DNA of 64,000 nucleotides from Scytonema millei VB511283 (GCF_000817735.3 NZ_JTJC03000001.1:505710-569709); one strand, 5' to 3'. Shown: positions 18,978 through 29,009, counted from the stretch's first letter. Notes: a model not told the origin generated them from the sequence alone. Numbers and translations are program-made.

Positions 18978-19193
18978 GAACTCGATCGCGTCATTCTAAC
19001 AACTAATATTCCAGAACATAATTTAGAGCAAGGCGATCTTGGTACTGTTGTTTTAGTACATCGAGATCGTCAAGGATATGAGGTGGAATTTATGACCTTA
19101 GATGGAGAAACGGTAGCAGTGATTTCACTGTCGAATGAGCAGGTTCGTTCCATTGGTAGAAAAGAAATTGCTCATGTACGAGTTTTGAGTTAG
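18969..19193 (+). CDS. DUF4926-family small protein
   Basis: 74 aa, MIQELDRVILTTNIPEHNLEQGDLGTVVLVHRDRQGYEVEFMTLDGETVAVISL...; small SH3-like beta-barrel proteins of this type are annotated DUF4926. They are common in cyanobacteria and often sit beside toxin-antitoxin-like genes. It is transcribed away from the HicA-like gene, with the two start regions overlapping by 9 bp, so promoters of each must lie inside the other gene. The function is unknown; an antitoxin role is only a guess. Confidence 0.75.
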   Translation: MIQELDRVILTTNIPEHNLEQGDLGTVVLVHRDRQGYEVEFMTLDGETVAVISLSNEQVRSIGRKEIAHVRVLS

Positions 19194-19260
19194 TGCGATC
19201 GCTTGTTGTCAAATAAATTTTGAAAAGGGCGATCGCGCCTTTGTTTTCTAAACATACATT

Positions 19261-19401
19261 TTAAATTTTTTGAGGCTTGTTGAGTGCTTGTTTTTTCTCC
19301 TGCTTGAATTTTCGCAGAAAGACTAAACCAGAAAGTAAAGAAATTGTAGAAATTACCAATCCTAAGATTGCTATCAAAGCAATTAGTAAGCTAACACTCA
19401 T
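19261..19401 (-). CDS. Small single-span membrane protein, 46 aa
   Basis: Open frame too short for routine gene calling: MSVSLLIALIAILGLVISTI, then SLLSGLVFLRKFKQEKKQ and a lysine-rich tail. One long hydrophobic segment (residues 3-29) is followed by a basic cytoplasmic tail. Its ATG overlaps the TGA of the preceding 134-aa membrane-protein gene (ATGA), the arrangement expected for translational coupling. This overlap and the membrane-protein composition are the reasons to call it. The function is unknown. Confidence 0.6.
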   Translation of the reverse strand: MSVSLLIALIAILGLVISTISLLSGLVFLRKFKQEKKQALNKPQKI

Positions 19402-19802
19402 GACGATACTCCTATTGTCAAAATTTTACAAACACCACTGATTAACAGCGAACCAGTGGATAGCAAAATAGATGCTTTACTAGCAAATTGATTTACTTGC
19501 GGTGTCCTCTGAAAGCTAGTATCTGATAATTCAGCATAACCATAACAAGCAAACAGCATAAACAACATACAAATTGCACCAGATACAATTTTCCAGGTAA
19601 GAAATTCTTGTCCGTTGGATATAATGCTACCAAGTGCATCTGCATCAATTGCCACGGCGACAATTAATAACTCACCTTTACTGAATAGTTCCTCAAGCGT
19701 TGGTTCTCTTCCCTCCATCTTAATTCTAAAAACACTAAATCCAAAAGGTAATAAGGCAATGGTAACGTTGAACAGAAACCAAAGCAGTAATTGATCTGTC
19801 AT
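19398..19802 (-). CDS. Hypothetical membrane protein, 134 aa
   Basis: Three or four hydrophobic segments: LLLWFLFNVTIALLPFGFSVF, LLIVAVAIDADALGSII, IVSGAICMLFMLFACYGYAEL and ILLSTGSLLISGVCKILTIGV. A charged loop MEGREPTLEELFSKGE separates the first two. I recognise no family. It is the first gene of a two-gene unit with the 46-aa membrane protein, overlapping it by 4 bp. The size and small-partner layout recall membrane sensor or holin-like pairs, but nothing specific supports that. Confidence 0.75.
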   Translation of the reverse strand: MTDQLLLWFLFNVTIALLPFGFSVFRIKMEGREPTLEELFSKGELLIVAVAIDADALGSIISNGQEFLTWKIVSGAICMLFMLFACYGYAELSDTSFQRTPQVNQFASKASILLSTGSLLISGVCKILTIGVSS

Positions 19803-19964
19803 TTACGCGGCAAAAGCTTTTAGTATAATCATATACTATACAACGAAAACTTTCAGTAAAACTATTTAATTTTTGCTTGACATGTAGAGCCTGTTACTTT
19901 GACAAGCGAAGCTTTTACAACTGATTCTTTTGCGATCGTATGGTTTAAGTCGCAGCTATAAAAT

Positions 19965-19985
19965 AAAACCTGCATCCGCAGGTTT
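19965..19985 (-). terminator. Intrinsic terminator downstream of the DUF1232 gene
   Basis: AAACCTGC-ATCC-GCAGGTTT stem of 8 bp; on the minus strand it is followed by TTTTATTTTA. It lies about 75 bp past the DUF1232 stop. Confidence 0.7.
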
Positions 19986-20059
19986 AAAATCTTTCTATAT
20001 TAGTCTGCGAAGGCGGACTTCGTTTGTGTAGCCGCGAATTCTATTCGCCCAACTGTATT

Positions 20060-20350
20060 TTATGAATTAAAGAAATCATTAGCTTTTTTCCTATGCTCAT
20101 CTGTAATGTGAATGCCTACAGTTGCAAGGGCTGTTGCAATTACACTAGCATCATCTGTAAAACCTATACCTGCCATTACATCAGGTATAGCATCCATTGG
20201 TGATAAAAAATAGGTAAGTGCAGATGCAATTACAGCTTTCGCATAAGCTGGTGTTTTAGGATCGAGCATACAGAAATACATGGCTACTGCATCTTTTGTA
20301 AAAGGAACAAAGCCGAGAAAACGTCTAGCATTGTTCAGGAAATCATTCAT
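20060..20350 (-). CDS. DUF1232 (YkvA-like) protein
   Basis: 96-aa protein with the DUF1232 signature YFLSPMDAIPDVMAGIGFTDDASVIATAL. The family consists of small, probably membrane-associated proteins of unknown role; many carry the same (S/F)P-x-D-x-I-P-D turn between two helices. The frame opens two codons earlier at a TTG; the ATG at 20350 is chosen. It is a single-gene unit with its own terminator. Confidence 0.85.
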   Translation of the reverse strand: MNDFLNNARRFLGFVPFTKDAVAMYFCMLDPKTPAYAKAVIASALTYFLSPMDAIPDVMAGIGFTDDASVIATALATVGIHITDEHRKKANDFFNS

Positions 20351-20532
20351 GCTCAATTTACTATCAATACTCCAATATGCTTTAGCATAATTAATTATCT
20401 ACTGCTTTTTAAAGAGTTCATTCGGTTCAGTTTATTCTTTTATCTAAACTTATATAATTTAAAGTAGGAATGAAGAGTGAAATATACGTAGGGAAATGCT
20501 AATGCATCTGCGTGCATCTGCGGTGAAAAATA

Positions 20533-20560
20533 GTAGGGGCGCACAGCTGTGCGCCCCTAC
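20533..20560. repeat. Perfect 28-bp palindrome (GTAGGGGCGCACAG family)
   Basis: GTAGGGGCGCACAG plus its exact complement, 37 bp downstream of the transketolase-like gene; may act as a 3'-end hairpin. Confidence 0.95.
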
Positions 20561-20596
20561 CAATATCATGCACCTAACCAAGAATTACAATGAAAT

Positions 20597-22810
20597 CTAA
20601 CCCACCAACTCCAAAGCGCGTTTCACCAAATTCTCAGCCGTCATCCCATTTAACGCCATCAATTGTGCGGGACTTGCGGTGGTTTCTCCCCGCTTCCAAG
20701 CGAAAGTATCGCGATTGCAATGACTGCGCAACATAATTGGTTCCAACATCCCACTTGCACCAGATGCTACTCCAACCAAAGCATCGCCACCAAATAACGC
20801 CTCAAACCCAGCATCATTCAAAAATTCCCCATCCGGTTCAGAACAGGAATCCCAAGCAACATCGCTAGGACGATACAAACGACGAGGATTCACAACAGAA
20901 ACAATTCTCACGCCAATTTCTTGCGCTTCTAAATAAGTTGCAGCTTCAAATACTGGCATCAACACCATATCGCCAATCACCGCAAATACTACTGTCTTGC
21001 TACCCTTAATTTCTTGCAGTACCACCGCGCCATCTTGAATTGCTTTGCGACTCTGTTCAAATGTCGTGCGAATTGGTAAAGGTGACTTACTTGCAGTAAT
21101 GACAACACCCTTATTCTTCGTCGTCAGCGCCCAATCGTAACAAACTTGAATTGAATTTGCATCGGGTGGAAATAGGGGAAATACATTTCCATTCCGCATC
21201 ATAGCGGCGAAATATGCTTCAATTTCAGGGCGTTGGTGCGTCCAGCCGTTACGCCCTTGTTCTAACGCCCCAGCCGTAAATAAAGTTACGGTAGAAGGTG
21301 TAGGACGACGTAATTCCGCCATTGCTTGCGTTACCGTTTGCCAAATTGGTAAACCATTAATCGCAAAAGACTCATAAGAACACCACAAGGTACGACTACC
21401 CATCAACGCCGAACCAGCAGCTAAACCCGCACAAGCATCTTCACTTAGCGGTTCGTAAACTTGTCCGCCTGGGGTTTGGTTATATACAGGATCTTCTGTG
21501 GGGTGGATAATTTTTAGTGCTTGGTTAATGTTGGCAATTCCCGAAGCTTCATTACCGTCAGCATTGGTGACAATGTAGTTGCGATCGCATTCTCCCACTT
21601 TCGCCACTAATTTACCCATCGCCGTTGTCGATACTTTCGGATCTCCCCCTACAGCATATTCTTCTAACGGCAATTGCCCAAGTTCTGCTAGCGGTAATAC
21701 AGATTCCGTTACAGCTACCCGACTCGCCGAACCACCACCAGCGCGTTCGCAGTTCGTCCGCACAATTTCCCATGCAGCAGAGGATAAAGCACGCGATTTC
21801 AAGGCGTTGACAATATCGGGGTTATCGAGAGTATGCATCGCATAGAGGTTGTGAGATTTTGCCCCTCTCGCGTGGACTCCTGCCCCTTTTAATTGTTTGA
21901 TAATTAATACCGTCAGTTTTCCACTCAAAGCAGAACGGGTAGCTTCATCGGTTGCAACTAACACGGCTTTGGTGAAAGCCAAGCGCTGCTCGAAGGAAAA
22001 AGCCGTACTATCGACATAATCGCCTGGTTGGTTTTTGTCGTCAAAGTCTTTGGCATCGACTAACACGACTTCTTCAAAACCATTACCGTGCCAGTATGCC
22101 ATCATCCGTTCGTTGGATTGAGTGGACACCATGCTGTGATGTTCCTGACTGTAGCCATTCCACACCAAGACGGGCAAGAAATTTGTCACGCCGGGATAGG
22201 CTGTGTGGAAATGCGCCATGCTACTCATGATGTAGGGTTCGCCCAATCCACCATCGCCAATCGTGACGGGGAATAATTTATCGGGGTGGAGACGGGCGGC
22301 TGACATGGCGAAATGTTGCCCTTGTCCCAATGGACCCGCAGGGGCGAGAATACCAGGAATAAAGCCAGAAAGGTGTCCGAGTAAACCGTGATGTTCGCGG
22401 AAGCGATCGCGCAGTTGTTGTACGGTGGTAATGCCCATGTCTTCTAACGACCGATCTAAAAACATGGCGCTGTAAAATCCTGGGGCGTGGTGTCCCACTT
22501 CGGTAATAATGTTTTTGTAGCCCAACATCACCAAGGCTGCATATGCTTCTACTTGCGAGGCAAAGCCACCAGGGTGTCCCGAAGCTTTACTTCCCGTAAC
22601 TTGGACTGTTAAATAACGTAAAGCATCGGCATAGAGGAGGGTTTGAAATACAGCCGTCGGATCGCTAGGATCGGTAATAGCAGTTTTATTTGGTGCGATC
22701 GCTGCTTGTTTGCCATATTGCTCGAATCCTGGCAAAGCTTCGCCAAAATACTGAATTCCTTGACAAAATTCTGGTGTTGCTATCTTTGCCGCTTCGGTCG
22801 ATGCCGTCAT
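20597..22810 (-). CDS. Transketolase/phosphoketolase-superfamily ThDP enzyme
   Basis: 737-aa thiamine-diphosphate enzyme. SGHPGGFASQVEAYAAL and GQGQHFAMSAARL fit the transketolase N-terminal domain. GDGGLGEPYIMSSMAHFH...VLVWNGYS supplies the GDG-N Mg/ThDP-binding motif. The C-terminal half, NGWTHQRPEIEAYFAAMMRNGNVFPLFPPDANSIQVCYDWALTTKN, reads like the phosphoketolase sequence (NGFTHQ...LPPDAN), not classical transketolase. The substrate is thus uncertain: sugar-phosphate ketol transfer or phosphoketolase-type cleavage. It stands alone, without an acetate kinase or transaldolase nearby. A probable second, specialised paralogue of the Calvin-cycle transketolase. Confidence 0.8.
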   Translation of the reverse strand: MTASTEAAKIATPEFCQGIQYFGEALPGFEQYGKQAAIAPNKTAITDPSDPTAVFQTLLYADALRYLTVQVTGSKASGHPGGFASQVEAYAALVMLGYKNIITEVGHHAPGFYSAMFLDRSLEDMGITTVQQLRDRFREHHGLLGHLSGFIPGILAPAGPLGQGQHFAMSAARLHPDKLFPVTIGDGGLGEPYIMSSMAHFHTAYPGVTNFLPVLVWNGYSQEHHSMVSTQSNERMMAYWHGNGFEEVVLVDAKDFDDKNQPGDYVDSTAFSFEQRLAFTKAVLVATDEATRSALSGKLTVLIIKQLKGAGVHARGAKSHNLYAMHTLDNPDIVNALKSRALSSAAWEIVRTNCERAGGGSASRVAVTESVLPLAELGQLPLEEYAVGGDPKVSTTAMGKLVAKVGECDRNYIVTNADGNEASGIANINQALKIIHPTEDPVYNQTPGGQVYEPLSEDACAGLAAGSALMGSRTLWCSYESFAINGLPIWQTVTQAMAELRRPTPSTVTLFTAGALEQGRNGWTHQRPEIEAYFAAMMRNGNVFPLFPPDANSIQVCYDWALTTKNKGVVITASKSPLPIRTTFEQSRKAIQDGAVVLQEIKGSKTVVFAVIGDMVLMPVFEAATYLEAQEIGVRIVSVVNPRRLYRPSDVAWDSCSEPDGEFLNDAGFEALFGGDALVGVASGASGMLEPIMLRSHCNRDTFAWKRGETTASPAQLMALNGMTAENLVKRALELVG

Positions 22811-23180
22811 GCTGAATACCCTCTCTAATTTGAGTATTTGTACTTTTTAGATAATTTTAATTATTTTACATTTAATCTCTGCTTTATGTTGTATACGGTC
22901 TGTCTATACATATCAGTTGGATTTGTCTAACTATAAATCGCCTGTTTGCAGCAAAAATTCTGACGCAGATGAGTGCGCCTAAAAATTAGTTTCAATCGAA
23001 AATTCATTGAAGGCGAGCGAAATAATATGATAAAATTTTAAACTGTATTTTTACTATGTGGACTTTATCCAAAATTGTTTCTACTTCGACCCTAATAAAT
23101 ATGAATATATTTCTATTCTCAAATAATCTTTAGGTAATATATAAATAAATCTCCGTAGCAGCATTGTCTACCAATTTAAG
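22811..23180. other. Divergent promoter region, no gene
   Basis: AT-rich gap between the transketolase-like gene (-) and the P450 gene (+). A weak inverted pair TGTATA...TATACA lies near 22890-22915. Nothing else is recognisable. Confidence 0.6.
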
Positions 23181-24546
<1,366 letters not shown>

Positions 24547-24551
24547 TATAA

Positions 24552-24576
24552 GTAAGGTGAGCAATTCCCACCTTAC
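24552..24576 (+). other. Hairpin after the P450 gene
   Basis: GTAAGGTG / CACCTTAC arms with a 9-nt loop, related to the AGGGTGGGC hairpins at 7484 and 12254. No T-run follows, so a terminator function is uncertain. Confidence 0.5.
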
Positions 24577-24660
24577 TATATGCCAAATTATAGATACATT
24601 TCTTAATGCTGCGTGTCTAGATTGATCTCATAGCAATTCTCGATTGCGTGCGTGACATTT

Positions 24661-24688
24661 GTAGGGGCGCACAGCTGTGCGCCCCTAC
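24661..24688. repeat. Perfect 28-bp palindrome upstream of the DUF2993 gene
   Basis: GTAGGGGCGCACAG plus exact complement. The frame of the following gene reads through it (RGAQLCAPT), but the start is placed downstream. Confidence 0.95.
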
Positions 24689-24752
24689 AAACCGTGTGTT
24701 TTACCCAATTGAAAAGCGCTATCAAGCAGAGTCAAAAGGATGCGATCGCGAG

Positions 24753-25499
24753 ATGGATAACGAGCCACGGTTAGACGAAAAGGTAATTGATACAGTAGCA
24801 GAATTAGGAATATCTAGCCAAGTAGATAACGCTGACAAAATTGATGTTGATATTCAAACAAACCTCTTAAAGCTAATTTTAGGGCAAGCAGATTCAGTAG
24901 ATTTTACTGGACAAGGCGTAGTTATACAAAAAGACATCCGCCTGCAAGAAATTGAGGTGCAGACAGATAAAGTTGACGTGAATCCACTCAGCGCTATTTT
25001 TGGCAAGGTTGAATTAGAGCGACCGTTAGATGCTATTGCCAAAATTGTGATTACAGAACCAGATTTAAATCGCGCTTTGAATTCTGATTACGTGCTAAAA
25101 AAGGCACGTAATTTTAAATTGAATGTAGACGGGCAAACTGTAATTTTAGAAATGCAGCAAATGCAATTACAGTTACCAGGAGATAATAAAATGCTCTTCG
25201 ATGGTAAAGTATTGTTGCATGAAAAAGGCGAAACACAGCCACTTAGTTTTACAGCTACATTTCGCCCCCGTACCCAGAAGCAACCAGTTATCGTTGAGAA
25301 TTTTCAATGCGATCGCGGGGAGGGAATCTCTTTTGCGATCGCGCTGTCATTAATGGAAAAAGTCAAACAATGGATGGAGTTACCCTATTTCGATCTAGAA
25401 GGAATAGCACTCAGAGTTGAAGAAATGACGGCGCAAGCAGGTCAGTTAGCCTTACAATTACAAATAAGAATGAAGCAAATACCTCAAGATTTAATGTAA
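24753..25499 (+). CDS. DUF2993 (LmeA-like lipid-binding fold) protein
   Basis: 248-aa protein with the DUF2993 pattern: NLLKLILGQADSVDFTGQGVVIQKDIRLQEIEVQTDKVDVNPLSAIFGKVELERPLDAIAKIVITEPDLNRALNS shortened here to its recognisable parts VDVDIQTNLLKL, GQGVVI, and ITEPDLNRALNS. The family is plentiful in cyanobacteria and related to mycobacterial LmeA, which binds lipids. No signal peptide or membrane segment is visible. The frame is open to 24648, but those 35 residues are translated palindrome; the ATG at 24753 (MDNEPRLDEKV) is chosen. Confidence 0.82.
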   Translation: MDNEPRLDEKVIDTVAELGISSQVDNADKIDVDIQTNLLKLILGQADSVDFTGQGVVIQKDIRLQEIEVQTDKVDVNPLSAIFGKVELERPLDAIAKIVITEPDLNRALNSDYVLKKARNFKLNVDGQTVILEMQQMQLQLPGDNKMLFDGKVLLHEKGETQPLSFTATFRPRTQKQPVIVENFQCDRGEGISFAIALSLMEKVKQWMELPYFDLEGIALRVEEMTAQAGQLALQLQIRMKQIPQDLM

Positions 25500-25563
25500 A
25501 AGAACCCTAGTTAATTAGAAAACATTTGTTAACAGTTGACGGTTAACGGTTAACTGTCAACTG

Positions 25564-25719
25564 TCAACTATTAATCGTTAATTCTGTTTGTCCATACTTA
25601 CTCATAATCTTGCGGTAAGTAGCAATTATGCTAGGAATATAGCGCCACCAGGTTGCTATGAGGGCTACACTGAAAGTAGAGACAAAGCCGAAGGTGAAGA
25701 ATTTCTCTAGAATTGACAT
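25564..25719 (-). CDS. Small single-span membrane protein, 51 aa
   Basis: Short frame below the usual calling limit: MSILEKFFTFGFVSTFSVAL, then IATWWRYIPSIIATYRKIM and a polar tail. One hydrophobic span (residues 8-23) with a WWRY boundary is typical of small membrane subunits in cyanobacterial complexes, but I cannot match it to a known one. It lies alone between DUF2993 (+) and purU (-). The last codons and stop run into GTTGACAGTTGACA repeat sequence. Confidence 0.5.
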   Translation of the reverse strand: MSILEKFFTFGFVSTFSVALIATWWRYIPSIIATYRKIMSKYGQTELTINS

Positions 25720-25878
25720 AGAAATTGCCTTTGTAGATGGAACAAATATTAGAAAATTCTTAAGAACTGAATTGATTGTAGTTTTTGTATATTGAGGTCA
25801 TCCTCTGTAAAAACACTGTAATTGTATTTTTATCGGGCGGAGCAGCTTTTCATGGTAGTCTACGCATAATCTCTTTCA

Positions 25879-26733
25879 CTACTCAAACACCACAGTCTTA
25901 TTCCCGTAAATTAAGACACGGTGTTGTAGATGCGATCGCACGGCTCTAGCTAAAACGACTCGTTCTAAATCTTTACCTTTACGGATCAAGTCGCTCACTT
26001 CATCGCGGTGGCTGATGCGGATGACATCTTGCTCGATAATGGGTCCAGCATCGAGTTCTGATGTCACGTAATGAGCAGTAGCACCGATAACTTTTACTCC
26101 GCGTTCGTAAGCTTTCTGGTATGGATTCGCGCCTACAAAAGCAGGAAGGAACGAATGGTGAATGTTAATTGCTTGAGGAAATCGGGTAATAAATTCGGGA
26201 CTGAGAATTTGCATATATTTTGCCAGAACGATGAGATCGATGTCGTACTGGTGCAAAAGTTCTAACTGTTTTTCCTCTTGAGCCGCTTTGTTATCTTTGC
26301 TAACGGGAATATAGTAATAATCTATACCAAATTGTTTTGCCACCCATTCTAAATCGGGATGATTGCTAATAATTAGGGGAATTTCTGCGGCATACTCTTT
26401 TGCCTGTTGTCGGAGAATTAAATCGAATAAGCAATGTTCTTGCCGACTCACCCAAATAGCAAGGCGTGGGATAGTGTCGGAAAAGTGTAGTTGCCATCGA
26501 GCCTCTAGCGGCTGCGCGATCGCTCCAAAGGCAGGTGCAATTAGCTCTCGCGCTAGATGAAACCCTTCTAATTGCCATTCGATGCGCGTTAAAAACAAGC
26601 CAGCAGCAAAGTCTGTATGCTGATCGGCGTGGATGATGTTACCACCATTGGCATAGATAAAATTGGCAATTTTTGCAACTAATCCTTGTCGGTCGGGACA
26701 AGAAACGAGTAGAGTTGCTGTCAGTCTATTCAT
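25879..26733 (-). CDS. purU: Formyltetrahydrofolate deformylase
   Basis: 284-aa PurU: hydrolyses 10-formyltetrahydrofolate to tetrahydrofolate and formate, balancing one-carbon pools and supplying formate for PurT. The N-terminal ACT domain (TATLLVSCPDRQGLVAKIANFIYANGGNI, residues 5-80) is followed by a formyltransferase domain. That domain carries AKYMQILSPEF, the catalytic-type INIHHSFLPAF, and VTSELDAGPIIEQD. The length is normal. It is a single gene whose divergent upstream region carries the candidate 6S RNA. Confidence 0.95.
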   Translation of the reverse strand: MNRLTATLLVSCPDRQGLVAKIANFIYANGGNIIHADQHTDFAAGLFLTRIEWQLEGFHLARELIAPAFGAIAQPLEARWQLHFSDTIPRLAIWVSRQEHCLFDLILRQQAKEYAAEIPLIISNHPDLEWVAKQFGIDYYYIPVSKDNKAAQEEKQLELLHQYDIDLIVLAKYMQILSPEFITRFPQAINIHHSFLPAFVGANPYQKAYERGVKVIGATAHYVTSELDAGPIIEQDVIRISHRDEVSDLIRKGKDLERVVLARAVRSHLQHRVLIYGNKTVVFE

Positions 26734-26854
26734 ATTACTTAACCTTCGTTTGATGTATAAGAAAACCTTTATAAACTGTCTTCTATCTTCAGTACCAACG
26801 TAGTATTAGATATATCCAGTTTGAATTTCATTTCCTCTGGCGCTTGCCTCTGTA

Positions 26855-26885
26855 TTGTCCGCAACTTAAAAGTGTGAAATAATAC
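26855..26885 (+). promoter_or_regulatory. Possible promoter of the structured RNA
   Basis: TTGTCC at 26855 and TAATAC at 26880, 19 bp apart (long for sigma-70 spacing), placing a start near 26892, just before the closing stem of the predicted RNA. Confidence 0.35.
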
Positions 26886-26891
26886 ATAAGC

Positions 26892-27142
26892 AAGTTGGGG
26901 ACTGCTGGGAGCGCGTGTGAGAGTATACGAGCATTCATAGCACTAGTCTGGAATAACTTTTTGGGCTGGCGTATTTCATTGTCAGAGTCTTTTGCGGCTT
27001 GGAAGCCACTAACAAGGTGTTACGGATAAATGTCGATTAGGTATGGCTTTCGGGTCAGGTCATTACAGGGTGTTCGGACTAAATAGCGCTCAAAAGAGCG
27101 TATTAACGATAACTTCGTTTATCGCGCTGCTAGTTTGGGGTA
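26892..27142 (+). ncRNA. Candidate 6S RNA (structured non-coding RNA)
   Basis: A 460-bp gap with no credible frame folds by eye into a 6S-like rod. Closing stem 26904-26915 with 27123-27134: 12 positions, one mismatch. Second long-range stem TAGTCTGGA (26944-26952) with TTCGGACTA (27073-27081): 9 pairs including two G-U. Terminal stem AAGCCA (27003) with TGGCTT (27044). Between the outer stems is an asymmetric bubble whose 3' side holds a small hairpin, CGCTC-AAAA-GAGCG (27087-27100). Closing stem, central bubble with a 3'-side hairpin, and terminal rod match 6S RNA, which binds sigma-70 RNA polymerase. The G-U pairs support the plus strand. The ends are approximate and identity is not proven. 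Confidence 0.55.
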
Positions 27143-27196
27143 GCTGCTGAATTCTTTTCAGACTCAACCTGTTTTTAGAAAATGACTTTTTAGAAG

Positions 27197-27490
27197 ATGA
27201 TGCTACAAACAATTATTACTGCTGGGGCGACTTTCTATATTACAATCGCGGCTTGTCTGTTTACTCAGTGGGCAGACATCATGCAGCGAGACCTTGGCAA
27301 ACGCTCTCAATTACTTCTACTCAGAATATTTTTAGTCATAGTCACTCTTTTTTGGCCAATTATCGTACCCATTGCTTATCTAGAATTGTTAATTAAAGTT
27401 AAGAAAGACAAAGAAAAAATGAGTTGGTTGGCGGAGCGATCGCCTGAAAGTTTTTCAGCAACAACCGCTGACGATTCATTGCTGTCATAG
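27197..27490 (+). CDS. Hypothetical membrane protein, 97 aa
   Basis: Two membrane segments, TIITAGATFYITIAACLFTQWA and LLLLRIFLVIVTLFWPIIVPIAYLELL, then a basic stretch KVKKDKEKM and a Ser/Thr-rich tail. It is a compact alpha-hairpin protein of a type widespread in cyanobacteria; no name can be given. It starts 55 bp after the candidate 6S RNA, so the two could share a transcript. It ends at a shared terminator with trxA. Confidence 0.72.
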   Translation: MMLQTIITAGATFYITIAACLFTQWADIMQRDLGKRSQLLLLRIFLVIVTLFWPIIVPIAYLELLIKVKKDKEKMSWLAERSPESFSATTADDSLLS

Positions 27491-27552
27491 CTGATATCAT
27501 TACCGTTATCATAATTGTCATCATTGCGAATAAAATAGCTTTTTCCTATAGT

Positions 27553-27576
27553 AAAAGCCCGCAAATGCGGGCTTTT
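27553..27576. terminator. Bidirectional intrinsic terminator
   Basis: AAAAGCCCGC-AAAT-GCGGGCTTTT: 10-bp perfect stem with T-runs on both strands, between the convergent 97-aa gene (+) and trxA (-). Confidence 0.9.
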
Positions 27577-27596
27577 TATTGAATGAAATATTTTGA

Positions 27597-27914
27597 CTAA
27601 ATTAGAGCTTGCAAATGTTCGATTAAATTAGGTGCTGGTACTACGCCCTCAATGCGATCGACTGGTTGACCTTGCTTAAATAGTACTAATGTGGGCAGGG
27701 CATGAATTTGATATTGACTGGCGAGTTGTGGATATTTATCAGTATCGATTTTCACAATACGGATTTTAGATTTGAGATGCTCGTTGACTTGTTCTAAAAT
27801 TGGAGCCATCATCTGGCAAGGACCGCACCATGCAGCGTAAAAGTCTACCAGTACAGGCACATCCGCACCAGAGATCATTTCAGCAAAATTATTGAACTGC
27901 TGTTTAGTAGCCAT
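27597..27914 (-). CDS. trxA: Thioredoxin
   Basis: 105-aa cytoplasmic thioredoxin with the redox site W29-C-G-P-C33 (VDFYAAWCGPCQMMAPILEQ) and the cis-proline loop HALPTLVLF. It reduces protein disulphides, in cyanobacteria mainly under light-dependent electron supply. The open frame extends 12 codons further up; the ATG at 27914 (MATKQQFNNF) is the typical start. Cyanobacteria have several thioredoxin types; this looks like an m/x-type short form, but the exact type is not certain. Confidence 0.92.
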   Translation of the reverse strand: MATKQQFNNFAEMISGADVPVLVDFYAAWCGPCQMMAPILEQVNEHLKSKIRIVKIDTDKYPQLASQYQIHALPTLVLFKQGQPVDRIEGVVPAPNLIEHLQALI

Positions 27915-27991
27915 GAGATTTAACTCAGTTTTTTTACTGTTATATCTCAAGTAGCGGTGAGTGGTGCGATCGATACGGGTGTAGGGTGTAG

Positions 27992-28115
27992 TGAGTGGCT
28001 GGTAGCTAGTGGCTAGTGGCTGGTAGCTGGAATTCCTCCCTCAACTTCCTCAGCTTCCTTGTCCCCCTTGTCCTCCTTGTCTCCCTACTCCCTACTCCCT
28101 ACTCCCTGCTCCCTA
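27992..28115. repeat. Two heptamer tandem-repeat blocks upstream of fabG
   Basis: TGGCTAG/TGGTAGC units at 27992-28030 and CTCCCTA units at 28080-28112 take up much of the trxA-fabG divergent gap. Confidence 0.85.
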
Positions 28116-28175
28116 TTGATAAGATGGTTAGCGCGGTGGTTTAAGTGCGATCGCTAAGTGAGAGTATCTACGTAA

Positions 28176-28952
<777 letters not shown>

Positions 28953-28961
28953 GAGCGATTA

Positions 28962-28998
28962 GCGTTTAGCAATTAGCTGTTAGCTAATTGCTAAACGC
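28962..28998 (+). terminator. 17-bp perfect hairpin after fabG
   Basis: GCGTTTAGCAATTAGCT, a 3-nt loop and its exact complement. There is no strong T-run, so termination is probable but not certain. It is built from TTAGCAA-type repeat units. Confidence 0.6.
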
Positions 28999-29009
28999 CA
29001 GTAGTTTCA

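Noticed and set aside
22811-23180. RNA gene or riboswitch in the transketolase-P450 gap
   Set aside because: Only weak short inverted repeats; no conserved riboswitch core or long-range stem was found.
24648-24752. 35-residue N-terminal extension of the DUF2993 protein
   Set aside because: It is translation of the 28-bp palindrome and flank (RGAQLCAPT). The ATG at 24753 gives the normal family N-terminus.
26892-27142. tmRNA or SRP RNA in the 26.9-27.1 kb gap
   Set aside because: There is no tRNA-like acceptor with GGTTCGA and no tag frame, and the SRP core GGAAG...GAAGCA motif is missing; the 6S-like rod fits better.
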